NCBI RefSeq assembly: GCF_003600835.1
Contig: NZ_NQYC01000001.1
Location: 1,426,001 to 1,490,000, forward strand
Reading direction: 5' to 3'
Source of the DNA: Bacillus sp. PK3_68
GTDB taxonomy: Bacteria > Bacillota > Bacilli > Bacillales > Domibacillaceae
DNA: 64,000 nucleotides
Of the stretch, positions 35,671 to 45,627 are shown piece after piece. The notes under the pieces are model-generated. The model did no database searches, was not told where the DNA came from, and saw only the letters and a program-made list of their open reading frames with translations. Positions within the stretch are counted from its first letter, which is position 1, and the number at the start of each line of letters is the position of its first letter. A program made the position numbers and the translations under genes.

Positions 35671-36159
35671 TTAATATCCTTGCTGTTGCCGCTCGTAGTT
35701 CACTTCATTTTTCGAAACATATGCTTTTTCCACTTCTTCCGCCGAGAATCCGAGCAGGCCGCCCAGTGTAAAGTACTCTTGAAGCATTTGCTGATATGCC
35801 TCCGCCGATTTTTCCTGCTTGAATGATTGAACAGCCTCATAGACGAGTAGAAACTGGTCGGTTATTGAGCCTTCCGCTTTTTTATCCTCTGCAGTTGCCT
35901 CTTGCTCTAAAGAACATGTCAGGCCAAGTGATAAAATAAAGTGCACGCCATCCACAAATTCCTCCAAGATCACTTCACGTGCACTTGGTTTTTTTAGACT
36001 CCAAAATTTAAAACAGCGTGTCTCATTGGCAAGTTCGCCAATTTCAACAAGCAAAGCAAGTACCTTTTTATCGAACAAGTCCGCTTCTTGTAGGCCATGC
36101 TCCGCTTCAATATATCCATCGAGCGCCCGCTGCATGCGGAACAACTTAGCTAAATCCAT
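35671..36159 (-). CDS. Dimeric dUTP diphosphatase (all-alpha NTP-PPase)
   Basis: 162 residues, all-alpha, with the dUTPase_2/MazG-type metal site: LLVEIGELANETRCFKFW (E-x-x-E) and later ILEEFVDGVHFILSLG (E-x-x-D). These enzymes hydrolyse dUTP to dUMP and pyrophosphate, keeping uracil out of DNA and feeding thymidylate synthesis. ATG at 36159 is chosen since GGAGG is 7 nt upstream; an ATG at 36177 overlaps the ysdA stop and has no site. It lies between ysdA and ysdC and is probably translated from the same mRNA as ysdA. Confidence 0.85.
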   Translation of the reverse strand: MDLAKLFRMQRALDGYIEAEHGLQEADLFDKKVLALLVEIGELANETRCFKFWSLKKPSAREVILEEFVDGVHFILSLGLTCSLEQEATAEDKKAEGSITDQFLLVYEAVQSFKQEKSAEAYQQMLQEYFTLGGLLGFSAEEVEKAYVSKNEVNYERQQQGY

Positions 36160-36173
36160 CTTTCTTCCTCCAT

Positions 36174-36431
36174 TCATGAAAAGTAAATAAGCAGGCTGAG
36201 GTCAATAAGCGCTAAGACAGGCATCCCATACTTAAACGAAGGATGCTTCGTCTTGTGACGATGTGTCTGCATGGCTACCCAACTGCCGATCGCTCCTCCA
36301 ATAAGCGCCAACAGCCACAGTGTACTCTCGCGTGTCCGCCATTTTCCCTGCCTCGCTTTTCGCTTGTCATTTCCCATTGCAATATAGCTAATTAGGTTAA
36401 TAAGAACAAAATAAATAAGCACACCCTTCAC
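36174..36431 (-). CDS. ysdA: DUF1294 membrane protein YsdA
   Basis: 85 residues: an N-terminal helix (LIYFVLINLISYIAMG), then the DUF1294 core with NDKRKARQGKWRTRESTLW, LIGGAIGSWVAMQTHRHKT and KHPSFKYGMPVL, and a final helix. Function unknown; the family is found fused to cold-shock domains in other bacteria. The first GTG (36431) has a purine-rich site touching it, while a GTG three codons later (36422) has GGAG at 8 nt, so the true start may be 36422. Followed directly by the dUTPase gene. Confidence 0.85.
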   Translation of the reverse strand: MKGVLIYFVLINLISYIAMGNDKRKARQGKWRTRESTLWLLALIGGAIGSWVAMQTHRHKTKHPSFKYGMPVLALIDLSLLIYFS

Positions 36432-36510
36432 TCCTCTCTGTTAGTTTAACAAAAAAGTCCGGACAGAGTGAGGATGTGCATGGAAGAAAGATCATTTTTA
36501 TATGGTCACA

Positions 36511-37962
36511 TTAAAACGGATATTCTCTTGCCTTTGTTTGAACGGATATCCACTTTGTTGTCGTAAATTCATGAAGAGCCCATTCTCCGCCATATCGGCC
36601 CAACCCGGAAGCTTTTTCACCGCCAAAGGCAACGATCGGCTCATCATTCACTCCCTGGTCATTCACGTGAATCATTCCGGTCACTACTCTTTTTGCCACT
36701 TCTACTCCGTGTTCAATCGATCCAGCGTGCACCGCGCCACTCAGTCCATACTCGCTGTCATTAGCGACTTGGATTGCTTCTTCTTCATTTTCCACTACAA
36801 TAATGCCTACCGCTGGGCCAAATATTTCCTCTTGAGCAATCGGCATATCATTTGTTACATCTGTAAGGATCGTAGGGGCAAATACACTTCCTTTCACCTC
36901 TCCCTGCAGAGCATATTTAGCTCCCTTGGCCAAGCTTTCGTCAATTAGCCTTTGAATGCGCTCTACTTGCTTATGGTTAATAAGAGGACCTACCACGACC
37001 TCTTTATCTTTCGGGTTTCCATATTTAATTTGCGACGCTTTATCTACAAATTCTTTTAAAAATGCTTCATAGACAGGCCTCTCCACAATAATCCGGTTTA
37101 AAGACATACATATTTGCCCGCTGTTGAGAAACTTGCCAAAGGCTGCAGAGCCAGCTGCTTTCCCAATATCGGCATCTTTTAATACAATCATTGCATTATT
37201 GCCACCTAATTCCAAGGCAACACGCTTAAGATGCCTTCCGCATAATTCTCCAATATGACGGCCCACAGAAGTAGAACCTGTAAATGAAATAATCCGCGGA
37301 ATTGGATGTTCAACAAAAGCATCTTTAATTTCTGAAGAACTAGAAACAGTAATGTTTAACAATCCTTTCGGGATGCCTGCTTCTTCAAAAATTTCTCCCA
37401 TAAAGAGGCCGCCTGAAATCATTGTTTGCAAATCAGGCTTCAGGACTACTCCATTTCCTGCTGCTAAAGCGGGAGCAAGTGAACGCATCGTTAAATGAAA
37501 TGGAAAGTTAAAAGGACTAATAATACCAACGACTCCTGCGGGATTCTGATAAATCCTGTTTTCTTTTCCAGGGATCACAGAGGGCATAATTCTACCTTGC
37601 ATACGAACAGGAAAGGTAACCGCCTCTTTCATAATCCCAATCGCTGCATCTACTTCAATATTTGCTTTTGTATAAGAGGCTCCATTTTCCTCCACTAAAA
37701 TATGAACGATTTCTTCTCTTCTTGCTTTTACTAACTCGACGGCTTTTTCAATGACGGCCGCCTTTTGATAAGGATTGACCTGTTCCCACTCTTTTTGCGC
37801 CTTCTCTGCCGCACGATATGCTTCATCGATATCTTCTTTGTTAGCCAATCGAATTTCTGCTAATGTTTCATCATTGTAAGGGTTTTTATCTGCGTAGACC
37901 GTTTGGCTGTTTCCTTCTTTCCATTCTCCACCGATAAATTGTTTGTCCCAGTTTTTGTACAT
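36511..37962 (-). CDS. NAD(P)-dependent aldehyde dehydrogenase
   Basis: 483 residues of the aldehyde dehydrogenase superfamily. Conserved blocks: GIISPFNFPFHLTMRSLAPA (cofactor site), FTGSTSVGRHIGE, general-base Glu in ALELGGNNAMIV, the nucleophile Cys in NSGQICMSLNRII, and EEIFGPAVGIIVV. It resembles the benzaldehyde/vanillin dehydrogenase group including B. subtilis YfmT, so aromatic aldehydes are plausible substrates, but this is a guess. It interrupts the usual rplT-ysdA neighbourhood together with a small divergent gene, suggesting insertion into the ribosomal protein neighbourhood. Confidence 0.9.
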   Translation of the reverse strand: MYKNWDKQFIGGEWKEGNSQTVYADKNPYNDETLAEIRLANKEDIDEAYRAAEKAQKEWEQVNPYQKAAVIEKAVELVKARREEIVHILVEENGASYTKANIEVDAAIGIMKEAVTFPVRMQGRIMPSVIPGKENRIYQNPAGVVGIISPFNFPFHLTMRSLAPALAAGNGVVLKPDLQTMISGGLFMGEIFEEAGIPKGLLNITVSSSSEIKDAFVEHPIPRIISFTGSTSVGRHIGELCGRHLKRVALELGGNNAMIVLKDADIGKAAGSAAFGKFLNSGQICMSLNRIIVERPVYEAFLKEFVDKASQIKYGNPKDKEVVVGPLINHKQVERIQRLIDESLAKGAKYALQGEVKGSVFAPTILTDVTNDMPIAQEEIFGPAVGIIVVENEEEAIQVANDSEYGLSGAVHAGSIEHGVEVAKRVVTGMIHVNDQGVNDEPIVAFGGEKASGLGRYGGEWALHEFTTTKWISVQTKAREYPF

Positions 37963-38130
37963 CTCATCCCATCCTTTTTCCTTGTTGTCTGCTTATGCTC
38001 TTCCTTGCATATTAACTATTTTGGCCGTTCTTTAAGATTTTTATTTTTGTTCACTTATTGCCTTGTGTATAACGAAAGTAAGACGGGAGAACAATACAAA
38101 GAAGAACGAACGGAAGCAGGTGAAGATCCA

Positions 38131-38340
38131 ATGCCGCGGGAAAGAGAAAATATCCAAACGAACAACGGCGATCCGCATTTTGACGGGAGATATGAAGGCA
38201 TTATTGCTCACCCTGAGGGCACGTCGCAAATGGGCATTCGCGTAGACCGAAAACAGTCTGAAAGTGCTTATGAAGTCACAAGTTTAAAAAAGGACCCGGA
38301 AATGGAACGGTTTAAACAGTTCTTTGACGGAAAAGAATAA
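38131..38340 (+). CDS. Small hydrophilic protein of unknown function
   Basis: 69 residues, no membrane segment, rich in Glu, Arg and Gly (NNGDPHFDGRYEGIIAHPEG; VTSLKKDPEMERFKQFFDGK). CAGGTG lies 9 nt before the ATG. The same frame is open upstream to 37903, but that part runs into the aldehyde dehydrogenase start on the other strand and is not protein-like. I know no family. It is divergent from the aldehyde dehydrogenase gene and convergent with rplT, and shares a terminator with it. Confidence 0.6.
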   Translation: MPRERENIQTNNGDPHFDGRYEGIIAHPEGTSQMGIRVDRKQSESAYEVTSLKKDPEMERFKQFFDGKE

Positions 38341-38365
38341 AAGCTTTTATTTCCTAGGGAAATCA

Positions 38366-38397
38366 CAAAAAAAACAGACCCGCTGAAAGCGGGCCTG
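38366..38397. terminator. Terminator after rplT
   Basis: CAGACCCGCT pairs with AGCGGGCCTG (one mismatch) with an A8 run on the left, i.e. a T-run on the minus strand. It also faces the small gene ending at 38340. Confidence 0.88.
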
Positions 38398-38412
38398 CTT
38401 CTTAAAAATATC

Positions 38413-38784
<372 letters not shown>

Positions 38785-38804
38785 CTAAAATATAAGTCCT
38801 GATC

Positions 38805-39005
38805 TTACTTAAGATTGTCTAACATATGACGAATGCGTTTGAAATCGCCTTTAGATACAAGAGTTCCTTTGCGAAGCTTACGTTTTTGCTTTGTAGATTT
38901 GTTGGCAAATAAGTGGCTAGTGTAGCCATGAGAACGTTTCAATTTACCAGAACCTGTTTTCTTAAAACGTTTCGCTGAGCCGCGGTGAGTTTTCATTTTT
39001 GGCAT
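38805..39005 (-). CDS. rpmI: 50S ribosomal protein L35
   Basis: 66 residues starting [20 protein letters not shown], a clear L35, ending [12 protein letters not shown] at 39005 has GAGGAGG 9 nt upstream; the frame stays open to 39023 but that extension is not part of L35. Middle gene of the infC-rpmI-rplT operon. Confidence 0.98.
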   Translation of the reverse strand: MPKMKTHRGSAKRFKKTGSGKLKRSHGYTSHLFANKSTKQKRKLRKGTLVSKGDFKRIRHMLDNLK

Positions 39006-39028
39006 TTTCGTATTCCTCCTCAAACTGA

Positions 39029-39547
39029 TTACTTTTCGTTTTTAGGTGCTAATACTAAGAACATACTGCGGCCGTCCATTTTCGGTTTCGTCTCCACAGT
39101 AGCTACTTCTTGACAAGCTTCAGCAAAACGGTCAAGTACGCGTTGGCCAATCTCTTTATGAGTAATGGCGCGTCCTTTGAAGCGAATGGAAGCTTTAACT
39201 TTGTCGCCTTTTTCTAGAAACTTGATCGCATTGCGCAGTTTTGTGTTAAAATCATGTTCCTCGATTGTCGGGCTGAGACGCACTTCTTTCAAGTTAATGA
39301 TCTTTTGATTTTTACGAGCTTCTTTCTCTTTCTTCTGCTGCTCGAACTTAAATTTGCCGTAGTCCATAATACGGGCAACCGGCGGTTTTGCATTTGGCGC
39401 AACAAGCACAAGATCAAGGTTAACGCGTCCAGCAATTTCGAGCGCTTCGTTCTTTGACTTAACACCAAGCTGCTCTCCATTTTGATCGATTAGACGAACT
39501 TCACGGGAGCGAATCCCCTCGTTTACAAACATATCTTTGCTAATAAT
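39029..39547 (-). CDS. infC: Translation initiation factor IF-3 (ATT start)
   Basis: 172 residues counted from an ATT codon at 39547, which gives [18 protein letters not shown], collinear with Bacillus IF-3. GGAGG lies 6 nt upstream; no ATG or GTG fits. An upstream ATG at 39607 would add 20 unrelated residues. ATT starts are a known hallmark of infC: IF-3 rejects them and so limits its own synthesis. IF-3 N-domain ([20 protein letters not shown]), linker and C-domain ([19 protein letters not shown]) are complete. It heads the operon with rpmI and rplT behind the L20 leader. Confidence 0.96.
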   Translation of the reverse strand: MISKDMFVNEGIRSREVRLIDQNGEQLGVKSKNEALEIAGRVNLDLVLVAPNAKPPVARIMDYGKFKFEQQKKEKEARKNQKIINLKEVRLSPTIEEHDFNTKLRNAIKFLEKGDKVKASIRFKGRAITHKEIGQRVLDRFAEACQEVATVETKPKMDGRSMFLVLAPKNEK

Positions 39548-39630
39548 GAGCCACCTCCAAGGTTTTTGAGAATAAACGTTTCTATTCCAGAATACACAAC
39601 TTAGCACCTAATTGCTTTGACACAATAAAA

Positions 39631-39770
39631 AATGCGGGTATGATGTACATACCCGCATTAAACAGCGTAAATCAGCTATTTGTTCTTACGTTCAAACCTG
39701 CCAACTGCTTATGCGTCAATCAGGTGAGAAGCGGGTGCTCCTGCTTAAATTGTATATTCAGTTCACCATA
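39631..39770 (-). ncRNA. L20 leader (autoregulatory 5' UTR of infC-rpmI-rplT)
   Basis: The leader contains AGCAGGAGCACCCGCTTCTC and CACCTGATTGACGCATAAGC, like the L20-binding region of Bacillus infC leaders, followed by an intrinsic terminator: AATGCGGGTATG/CATACCCGCATT (39631-39659) with a T-run on the minus strand. L20 binding is known to favour termination here in B. subtilis. The assignment uses position, sequence likeness and the attenuator. Confidence 0.82.
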
Positions 39771-39772
39771 GC

Positions 39773-39801
39773 ATTATATCATAACGAATATTCTTCGTCA
39801 A
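39773..39801 (-). promoter_or_regulatory. Sigma-A promoter of infC operon
   Basis: TTGACG (39796-39801) and TATAAT (39773-39778) on the minus strand with 17 bp between. Confidence 0.88.
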
Positions 39802-39871
39802 CTCATCGAAAGCAATTCAACAGAAACAATTCTAGCAAAGTTTATAAAATTAAGCAACATCTTTTTAAAAC

Positions 39872-41812
39872 TTATGCTTTTTTTGTTTCTTTCTTGATCA
39901 TTTCAATGAAATCTTCGAAAGCAACCGTCTCTGATTTTTGCTCCCCATATTTACGAACGTTAACAGAATCGTTTTCAATCTCTTTGTCGCCGACAACAAG
40001 CATATACGGGATTTTCTGCATCTGTGCTTCACGAATTTTATAACCGATCTTTTCATCACGGCTGTCGAGTTCTACACGGATACCTGCTGCACGCAGCTTT
40101 TCTTGGACTTCTTTAGCATAGTCAAGATGAACATCAACAGAAACCGGGATAACTTGCACTTGTACCGGTGCAAGCCAAGTCGGGAAGGCACCTTTATATT
40201 CTTCAATCAAGAAGGCAACAAAGCGTTCCATTGTAGAAACAACACCGCGGTGAATAACAACAGGACGATGCGGCTTTCCATCTTCGCCGATATAAGTCAG
40301 ATCAAATCTCTCTGGCAGCAAGAAATCCAACTGTACAGTGGATAGCGTTTCCTCTTTACCGAGAGCTGTTTTTACCTGTACATCAAGCTTCGGACCATAG
40401 AACGCTGCTTCACCTTCTGCTTCGAAGTAATCCAGCCCCATTTCATCCATCGCTTCTTTCAGCATGCTTTGCGCTTTGTTCCACATTTCATCGTCATCAT
40501 AATATTTTTCTGTATCAGCTGGGTCCCGATAAGACAGACGGAATGAGTAATCATGTAAATCAAAATCTTTATATACTTCTAAAATCAAGTGAACGACACG
40601 TTTAAATTCATCTTTAATTTGATCCGGACGGACAAATACGTGGGCATCGTTTAAAGTCATACCGCGGACACGCTGAAGGCCGGAGAGCGCTCCTGACATT
40701 TCATAACGGTGCATTGTGCCGAGCTCCGCGATTCGGATTGGCAGTTCACGATAGGAGTGGATGCCATTTTTATAAATCATCATGTGATGCGGGCAGTTCA
40801 TTGGGCGAAGCACAAGCTCTTCATTGTCCATGTCCATAATTGGGAACATATTTTCCTGGTAATGATCCCAGTGTCCGCTCGTTTTATATAGCTCTACATT
40901 CGCCATAACAGGCGTATACACGTGGTGATAGCCAAGGCTTTCTTCTTTATCGACGATATAACGCTCGATAATGCGGCGGATCGTTGCGCCTTTTGGCAGC
41001 CACATCGGCAGTCCCTGTCCGACTTTTTGTGAGCTCATGAAGAGATCGAGCTCTTTGCCGATTTTGCGGTGATCGCGCTCCTTTGCTTCCTCGAGCATTT
41101 TTAAATGATGTTCCAAATCTTCTTTTTTGAAGAAAGCAGTGCCATAAATACGCTGGAGCATCTTATTATCACTGTTGCCGCGCCAGTAGGCACCCGCAAT
41201 GCTCAACAGCTTGAATTCTTTAATTTTATTCGTAGACGGCACATGCACGCCGCGGCATAAATCAAAAAATTCCCCTTGCTCATAGATAGTCACTGTTTCA
41301 TCTTCTGGAATAGCATCAATTAGCTCAAGCTTATATTCGTCACCAATCTCTTCATACAGTTTTTTAGCTTCATTGCGGCTTACCTCTTTGCGGACTACCT
41401 CTAGGTTTTCACCAATAATTTTTTTCATTTCTTTTTCAATTTTTGGCAAGTCCTCTGGTGTAATGGATTCATCAAGGTCAATATCATAATAGAAACCGCC
41501 TTCGATTACCGGACCAACACCGAGCTTTACTTTCTCTTCGCCATACAAGCGCTTGATCGCTTGAGCCATTAAATGGGCTGTGCTGTGGCGAAGAATTTCC
41601 AGGGCATCTTCGTGGTCCGGTGTCACGATTTCCAAGCTGCCGCTTTCTTCAATCGGCGTGCGTAAATCGAGCAGCTTGCCATCTACTTTTCCAGCAAGTG
41701 CTTTTTTCTTTAAGCCCGGGCTGATTGACTGGGCAATTTCTTCTGTTGTTGTTCCTTTTGGAAACTCCCTGACTGATCCATCAGGAAATGTAATATTCAG
41801 CATTTCAGACAT
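39872..41812 (-). CDS. thrS: Threonyl-tRNA synthetase
   Basis: 646 residues: TGS domain ([20 protein letters not shown]), second additional/editing domain with [10 protein letters not shown] and the [12 protein letters not shown] Cys/His site, class II catalytic core ([12 protein letters not shown], motif 2 [20 protein letters not shown], motif 3 [18 protein letters not shown]) and the anticodon domain. ATG at 41812 fits AAGGAG 8 nt upstream; a codon at 41821 only extends it by three residues. Control is through the T-box leader directly upstream. In B. subtilis a second threonyl synthetase (thrZ) exists; this is the housekeeping thrS by position. Confidence 0.97.
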   Translation of the reverse strand: MSEMLNITFPDGSVREFPKGTTTEEIAQSISPGLKKKALAGKVDGKLLDLRTPIEESGSLEIVTPDHEDALEILRHSTAHLMAQAIKRLYGEEKVKLGVGPVIEGGFYYDIDLDESITPEDLPKIEKEMKKIIGENLEVVRKEVSRNEAKKLYEEIGDEYKLELIDAIPEDETVTIYEQGEFFDLCRGVHVPSTNKIKEFKLLSIAGAYWRGNSDNKMLQRIYGTAFFKKEDLEHHLKMLEEAKERDHRKIGKELDLFMSSQKVGQGLPMWLPKGATIRRIIERYIVDKEESLGYHHVYTPVMANVELYKTSGHWDHYQENMFPIMDMDNEELVLRPMNCPHHMMIYKNGIHSYRELPIRIAELGTMHRYEMSGALSGLQRVRGMTLNDAHVFVRPDQIKDEFKRVVHLILEVYKDFDLHDYSFRLSYRDPADTEKYYDDDEMWNKAQSMLKEAMDEMGLDYFEAEGEAAFYGPKLDVQVKTALGKEETLSTVQLDFLLPERFDLTYIGEDGKPHRPVVIHRGVVSTMERFVAFLIEEYKGAFPTWLAPVQVQVIPVSVDVHLDYAKEVQEKLRAAGIRVELDSRDEKIGYKIREAQMQKIPYMLVVGDKEIENDSVNVRKYGEQKSETVAFEDFIEMIKKETKKA

Positions 41813-41840
41813 TGTCCACACTCCTTATTTTTGACAAAAT

Positions 41841-42107
41841 AAAAAACCCCGTCCTTCAATAATGAAGGGACGAGGTTTATATCGCGATTCCACCCTACTT
41901 TTCAACAAAAAACGTTGAAATCTCCAGATCAGATAACGGCTGCTGCCGGCGGTCCATTACTAACATTGCTGCGTTCACGGCCGAAGTTCAAAGGCGGTAA
42001 GCATATTCCTCGTGTTAGGAAAGTTTCAGCCTTGCTTTCCCTCTCTGGAAACCGTAAGAAAATACTCATGTCCTTATCAAAACTTGTTGCATTATTTACA
42101 TGTATGT
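41841..42107 (-). ncRNA. T-box leader of thrS
   Basis: On the minus strand the T-box sequence GTAGGGTGGAATCGCG is at 41883-41898, followed by a terminator hairpin (ACCTCGTCCCTTCA/TGAAGGACGGGGT, 41846-41878) and a T-run. Upstream are an AGTA motif and stem I-like pairing; the ACC in GCTTACCGCC is a plausible threonine specifier, though I could not fold it. Uncharged tRNA-Thr should stabilise the antiterminator. Confidence 0.9.
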
Positions 42108-42111
42108 CCGT

Positions 42112-42140
42112 ATTATATGCCTTGCCTATTGAAAAATCAA
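42112..42140 (-). promoter_or_regulatory. Sigma-A promoter of thrS
   Basis: TTGATT (42135-42140) and TATAAT (42112-42117) on the minus strand with 17 bp spacing, just beyond the dnaI stop. Confidence 0.85.
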
Positions 42141-42152
42141 TAGGGTGGTTCT

Positions 42153-43085
42153 CTATTTTCGACGATTAATCCCTTTCATTTCGACAGGAATAGTCAAAAA
42201 CTTAATTCGTTCCATTACCCGCTTGGCCTTCATCTCTTCCCTCTCTCCCCGCTGGGAATGAGCTAAGTGATGTTCAAGTTCACTGTAACTGAAATTAGAC
42301 GTTAAAAACGTTGGCAGTCGTTCCAGCATGCGGAATTGCAAAATCGTCCCAAGAATTTCATCACGCATCCAGCTCGACATCGCTTCAGCGCCGATATCAT
42401 CAATCATCAATACAGGTGCCTTTTTGACAACTTCAAGCTTCTCATTCATAGATTGATCATTTAAAGACTGTTTCATCTCCCGAACGAATTCCGGAAAGTG
42501 AACAATTAAAGACGAAACATTTACATTGGCCAGTTCATTAGCTACAGCTCCTAATAAATAAGACTTCCCTACACCGAACGGCCCATAAATAAATAACCCT
42601 TTCGCCTCGTTATTCTTTGTATATTCCTCTGTAAAGTGCTGCGCCTGTTCAATCGCCGGCCATCGGCCAGAATCCCCTAAGTCGAGGCTAGAAAAGTCCG
42701 CACTTAAAATATCTTTCGGAACGTACAAGCTTTTGATTAACTTTTCATTTTTTCTTTGCTCGTCATCGCGGATTTTGCGCGGACAACGGTGGTAATCGAT
42801 ATCGATGCCTCCACGGCGCCAAACGAGCTTTGGCTCAAAGCCTTTCATCACGTTCACACACTCGCTTAAACTTGGACATTTTTCACAGGAAAAGCTTTGG
42901 GTTTTATATTCATAAAGTTTCATTAAATTTCTATCTAGCACGTCCGGCGTTATTTGACTTTGATGCTCAAGCAAAAATGATTGGACTGCCGGGTCACTTA
43001 AAATTTCCTGGCGCGTTTTTTCATAACGAGCTTTAAAGTCCGGAGATTTTGTCAATTTGTTCAACGTTTCATCAATTCGTTTCAT
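42153..43085 (-). CDS. dnaI: Helicase loader DnaI
   Basis: 310 residues. N-terminal zinc-binding region (SFSCEKCPSLSECVNVM with further Cys/His in YHRCPRK) that contacts the DnaC helicase, then an AAA+ ATPase with Walker A GPFGVGKSYLLGA, Walker B VLMIDDIGAE and sensor LTSNFSYSE. It loads the replicative helicase at oriC and at restart sites together with DnaB and DnaD. Its ATG lies 14 bases inside the end of dnaB, so translation is coupled. The relatives' ytxB-ytxC genes, which follow dnaI in B. subtilis, are absent here. Confidence 0.95.
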   Translation of the reverse strand: MKRIDETLNKLTKSPDFKARYEKTRQEILSDPAVQSFLLEHQSQITPDVLDRNLMKLYEYKTQSFSCEKCPSLSECVNVMKGFEPKLVWRRGGIDIDYHRCPRKIRDDEQRKNEKLIKSLYVPKDILSADFSSLDLGDSGRWPAIEQAQHFTEEYTKNNEAKGLFIYGPFGVGKSYLLGAVANELANVNVSSLIVHFPEFVREMKQSLNDQSMNEKLEVVKKAPVLMIDDIGAEAMSSWMRDEILGTILQFRMLERLPTFLTSNFSYSELEHHLAHSQRGEREEMKAKRVMERIKFLTIPVEMKGINRRK

Positions 43086-44480
43086 CGCTGCTCGTCACCT
43101 GCCTTTTCAATCTCCTGTTTTTAATTTTTTCCTCAAGCTCCCGCCGTTTCGCTTCCAACTCTTCATTCTTTTCAGAAGCAGGCTCTTTTGCTTTCTCTTC
43201 TTCATAGAACCAGTCAGGCAGTTTTTCCGTACGTATGACTCGTTGTTTCGGTTGTTGCTTGTTTTTGGCCCATTCCGCATACTGGCGATGTTCATTTTTC
43301 GCAAGTTCCATCGCATCTCTTACTGTTTTTACTTTTTTCCGCGCCCAATGGGAAGCAATTTTTTCCACGTAACTTTTCGTCAATTTCATGTCAGTCTTTA
43401 ACATGACATATTGGATCAGTACATTTGCGACACCTGCTGGCAATTTATGCTGAAACAAAACACCCTCGATCACTTGCATATCCGAACTTGAGGGGAGGCT
43501 TCCTGAAATATCGATGAGTAGCTGCCGCGGAGATACGGTCTCCAAATAATAAATCAGTTCTTCTTCTTTTGTCTCCGGTTCGCTTTGAATAGTACGCAAT
43601 GCCGCCGGTTGAGCTAGATGAATAAGCTCAGGAAGCTTCTCATCCCGCTCCAACTGGTACCAATCACGTGCTGATTTACGCAACACTTCAATATCAATCT
43701 CGTCTTTTTCATCTACTGCTGTAAGCAGTAAATTTTTCATTTCTAGCGGTTCAATGCCATACAGGTAAGCCAGCTTTACGATCGTTTCTTTCACAAGAGG
43801 TGTCATTGCTGACTTGGATACCATCATGCCTTGAAGGGAGCTTTCCAGCAAGCTGAAATCAAACTGATCCACTTTTAGAGAAACCCCTCTTCTGTCCGGC
43901 TTAGTCATAAACAGCTTGTCTTCAGGGAGAAGGCTGTCTTCTATAACATCCTGATCTAGTGGTGGCGGACCAGCAGAAAACACTTCTTGGAAGTCTTTTG
44001 TGATTTCTATATGATCCTCTGTACAGGACACGTCATCAGAAAAAATTCTTTTAATCTTAAAAAGTGGGCACGGCCGATTTTACGATAAAGAAACACATTA
44101 AGCATGCCGTCGTTAAAGAATTGTTCTGGTGTGAGCGGCGGCTGAAGTTCATATACAAATTCACGCAAATCACCATTTTTTCGAATGAATGTTTTTAGTA
44201 ACCCCAATGCTTCCAGCTTTAGACGTGCCTCATAAATTTCCTGAAGATTTTTATCAAGAAAGTTCATTAAATGATAATGATTAGCTATTCGAGAACGAAG
44301 TCGATTTTCTTCTACCTCTGCCCAGAGAGTCATATATAAACTAAAACAGGTGGTGCCGAGGAGCGGTTGATACAAGAACGTTAAAATGCGCCGGTCGGCT
44401 TCATGGAGGGTGCCGTGTAAACACACTATGTATTCATCCACCGGCTGTATTTCGTTCCAATGTCTTTTCATGTTAACCAT
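43072..44480 (-). CDS. dnaB: Replication initiation protein DnaB, frame broken at a T6 run
   Basis: Two frames together equal B. subtilis DnaB (472 residues; here 469 if joined). The first, 44480-44007, reads DRRILTFLYQPLLGTTCFSL to FFNDGMLNVFLYRKIGRAHF and then ends in wrong-frame residues. The second carries LKTDMKLTKSYVEKIASHWA and RKKVKTVRDAMELAK to the C-terminus. A seventh T in the run at 44040-44045 (A on the plus strand) would restore KEFFSDDVSCTED. DnaB is essential for helicase loading in Bacillus, so a sequencing error is more likely than a true mutation. It overlaps dnaI by 14 nt and follows nrdR. Confidence 0.88.
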
Positions 44481-44556
44481 CTAACCTTTCAGTGTTGAAA
44501 CTTCTTTTGCTGACCGATGAAAAAAAGCTAGAGAACGGGTCGTTGCCTCCAGCCTG

Positions 44557-45015
44557 CTATTCTTCTTTTTTAATTAACTCTTTCAATTCATCCAAAAATA
44601 CATTAATATCCTTAAATTGGCGGTAAACAGAAGCAAAGCGAACATAAGCTACTTCGTCAATATCTGCCAGGCGGTCCATGACCATTTCACCAATCTTTTC
44701 CGATTGAATCTCTGAAAACCCACAACTTCTGATTTCTTTTTCTACGTCCATTGTTAATTTTTCAAGCTGTTCGAGTGAAACCGGACGCTTTTCACAGGCT
44801 TTGATGAGCCCGCGCAGAAGCTTTTCGCGATTAAACTCCTCCCTTGTACCTTCTTTCTTTACGACAATTAACGGTAAATCTTCCACCTTTTCAAAAGTCG
44901 TAAACCGGTAAGCACAAGATTCACATTCACGGCGTCTGCGGATGGAGCGCGCTTCATCTACAGGCCTTGAATCGATTACACGGGTGCCATTATGCTGGCA
45001 GGCCGGACACTTCAT
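44557..45015 (-). CDS. nrdR: Transcriptional repressor NrdR
   Basis: 152 residues. N-terminal zinc ribbon with two Cys pairs ([26 protein letters not shown]) and an ATP-cone domain ([20 protein letters not shown]). It represses ribonucleotide reductase genes in response to dATP/ATP by binding NrdR boxes. Length and order match the B. subtilis ytcG/nrdR gene, which also precedes dnaB. No NrdR box search was possible for distant nrd genes. Confidence 0.97.
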   Translation of the reverse strand: MKCPACQHNGTRVIDSRPVDEARSIRRRRECESCAYRFTTFEKVEDLPLIVVKKEGTREEFNREKLLRGLIKACEKRPVSLEQLEKLTMDVEKEIRSCGFSEIQSEKIGEMVMDRLADIDEVAYVRFASVYRQFKDINVFLDELKELIKKEE

Positions 45016-45101
45016 TCTACCAACTCCGATTATAAATTGATTACTCTCATCATATTAAAAAGAAACAAAATGCACAAGGCAAGATCCCCTAAATAAATGA
45101 A

Positions 45102-45129
45102 AGAGGTGTATGCTTGTGCATACACCTCT
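45102..45129 (-). terminator. Terminator after speD
   Basis: AGAGGTGTATGC pairs with GCATACACCTCT around four bases, 2 bases past the speD stop codon. Confidence 0.88.
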
Positions 45130-45131
45130 CT

Positions 45132-45509
45132 TTATAACACACTTGCTTCTTGCTTCATTTGTACAGGGCCCATTCCCCGAGGCATTTCGATTTTTTCCTG
45201 TGTTTCTGCCTCTAACGCCTCTGCAATGTAATTAGCCGCAATGTTTGGATCAAGGTCTCCGCAAGTATAGACATCAATGCTTGCGTAGCCATGTTCTGGA
45301 AAGCTGTGAATCGTTAAATGCGACTCGGAAATAATGACGACTCCACTCACGCCTTGAGGAGCGAATTTGTGAAACGCCACTTCCCGGATTTCAGCACCTG
45401 ATTTTAATGCAGCATCCACAAAGATTTGTTCAATAGTTTCCATATCATTCAATTTTTCAAGATTGCATCCCCAAAGTTCTGCAATTACGTGACGACCCAT
45501 AGTATCCAT
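45132..45509 (-). CDS. speD: S-adenosylmethionine decarboxylase proenzyme
   Basis: 125 residues, the short prokaryotic class 1B enzyme. The self-cleavage site is in [18 protein letters not shown], where the Ser of SESH becomes the pyruvoyl cofactor; CGDLDP is the other active-site block. It makes decarboxylated SAM as aminopropyl donor for spermidine. ATG at 45509 has GGGGGAAG 6-8 nt upstream. The leader of about 110 nt can fold and holds a 7-base perfect complement to this site, suggesting translational control. Single gene with promoter and terminator. Confidence 0.96.
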   Translation of the reverse strand: MDTMGRHVIAELWGCNLEKLNDMETIEQIFVDAALKSGAEIREVAFHKFAPQGVSGVVIISESHLTIHSFPEHGYASIDVYTCGDLDPNIAANYIAEALEAETQEKIEMPRGMGPVQMKQEASVL

Positions 45510-45515
45510 GATCGC

Positions 45516-45621
45516 TTCCCCCTTTTACAATTTTTAGAAGATTCGTTGTAAAAGTATAACCACCACGGGGGAAAGTTAGTCCGAAGAGGTCCTAACCCTT
45601 TAAGCGGTTATTTATTTCACG
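45516..45621 (-). promoter_or_regulatory. Foldable speD leader with anti-Shine-Dalgarno
   Basis: TTCCCCC (minus strand, 45567-45573) is a perfect complement of GGGGGAA in the ribosome site (45516-45522). Upstream, GGTTA (45606-45610) can close a stem with TAACC (45557-45561), enclosing the hairpin CTAAC/GTTAG (45592-45596 with 45575-45579). The anti-site sits inside the outer stem, so the two folds may compete. I recognise no known riboswitch class. Confidence 0.45.
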
Positions 45622-45627
45622 AAGATT

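Noticed and set aside
43072-44480. dnaB as two separate genes
   Set aside because: The two frames are consecutive parts of one known protein and join by a single base in a homopolymer.
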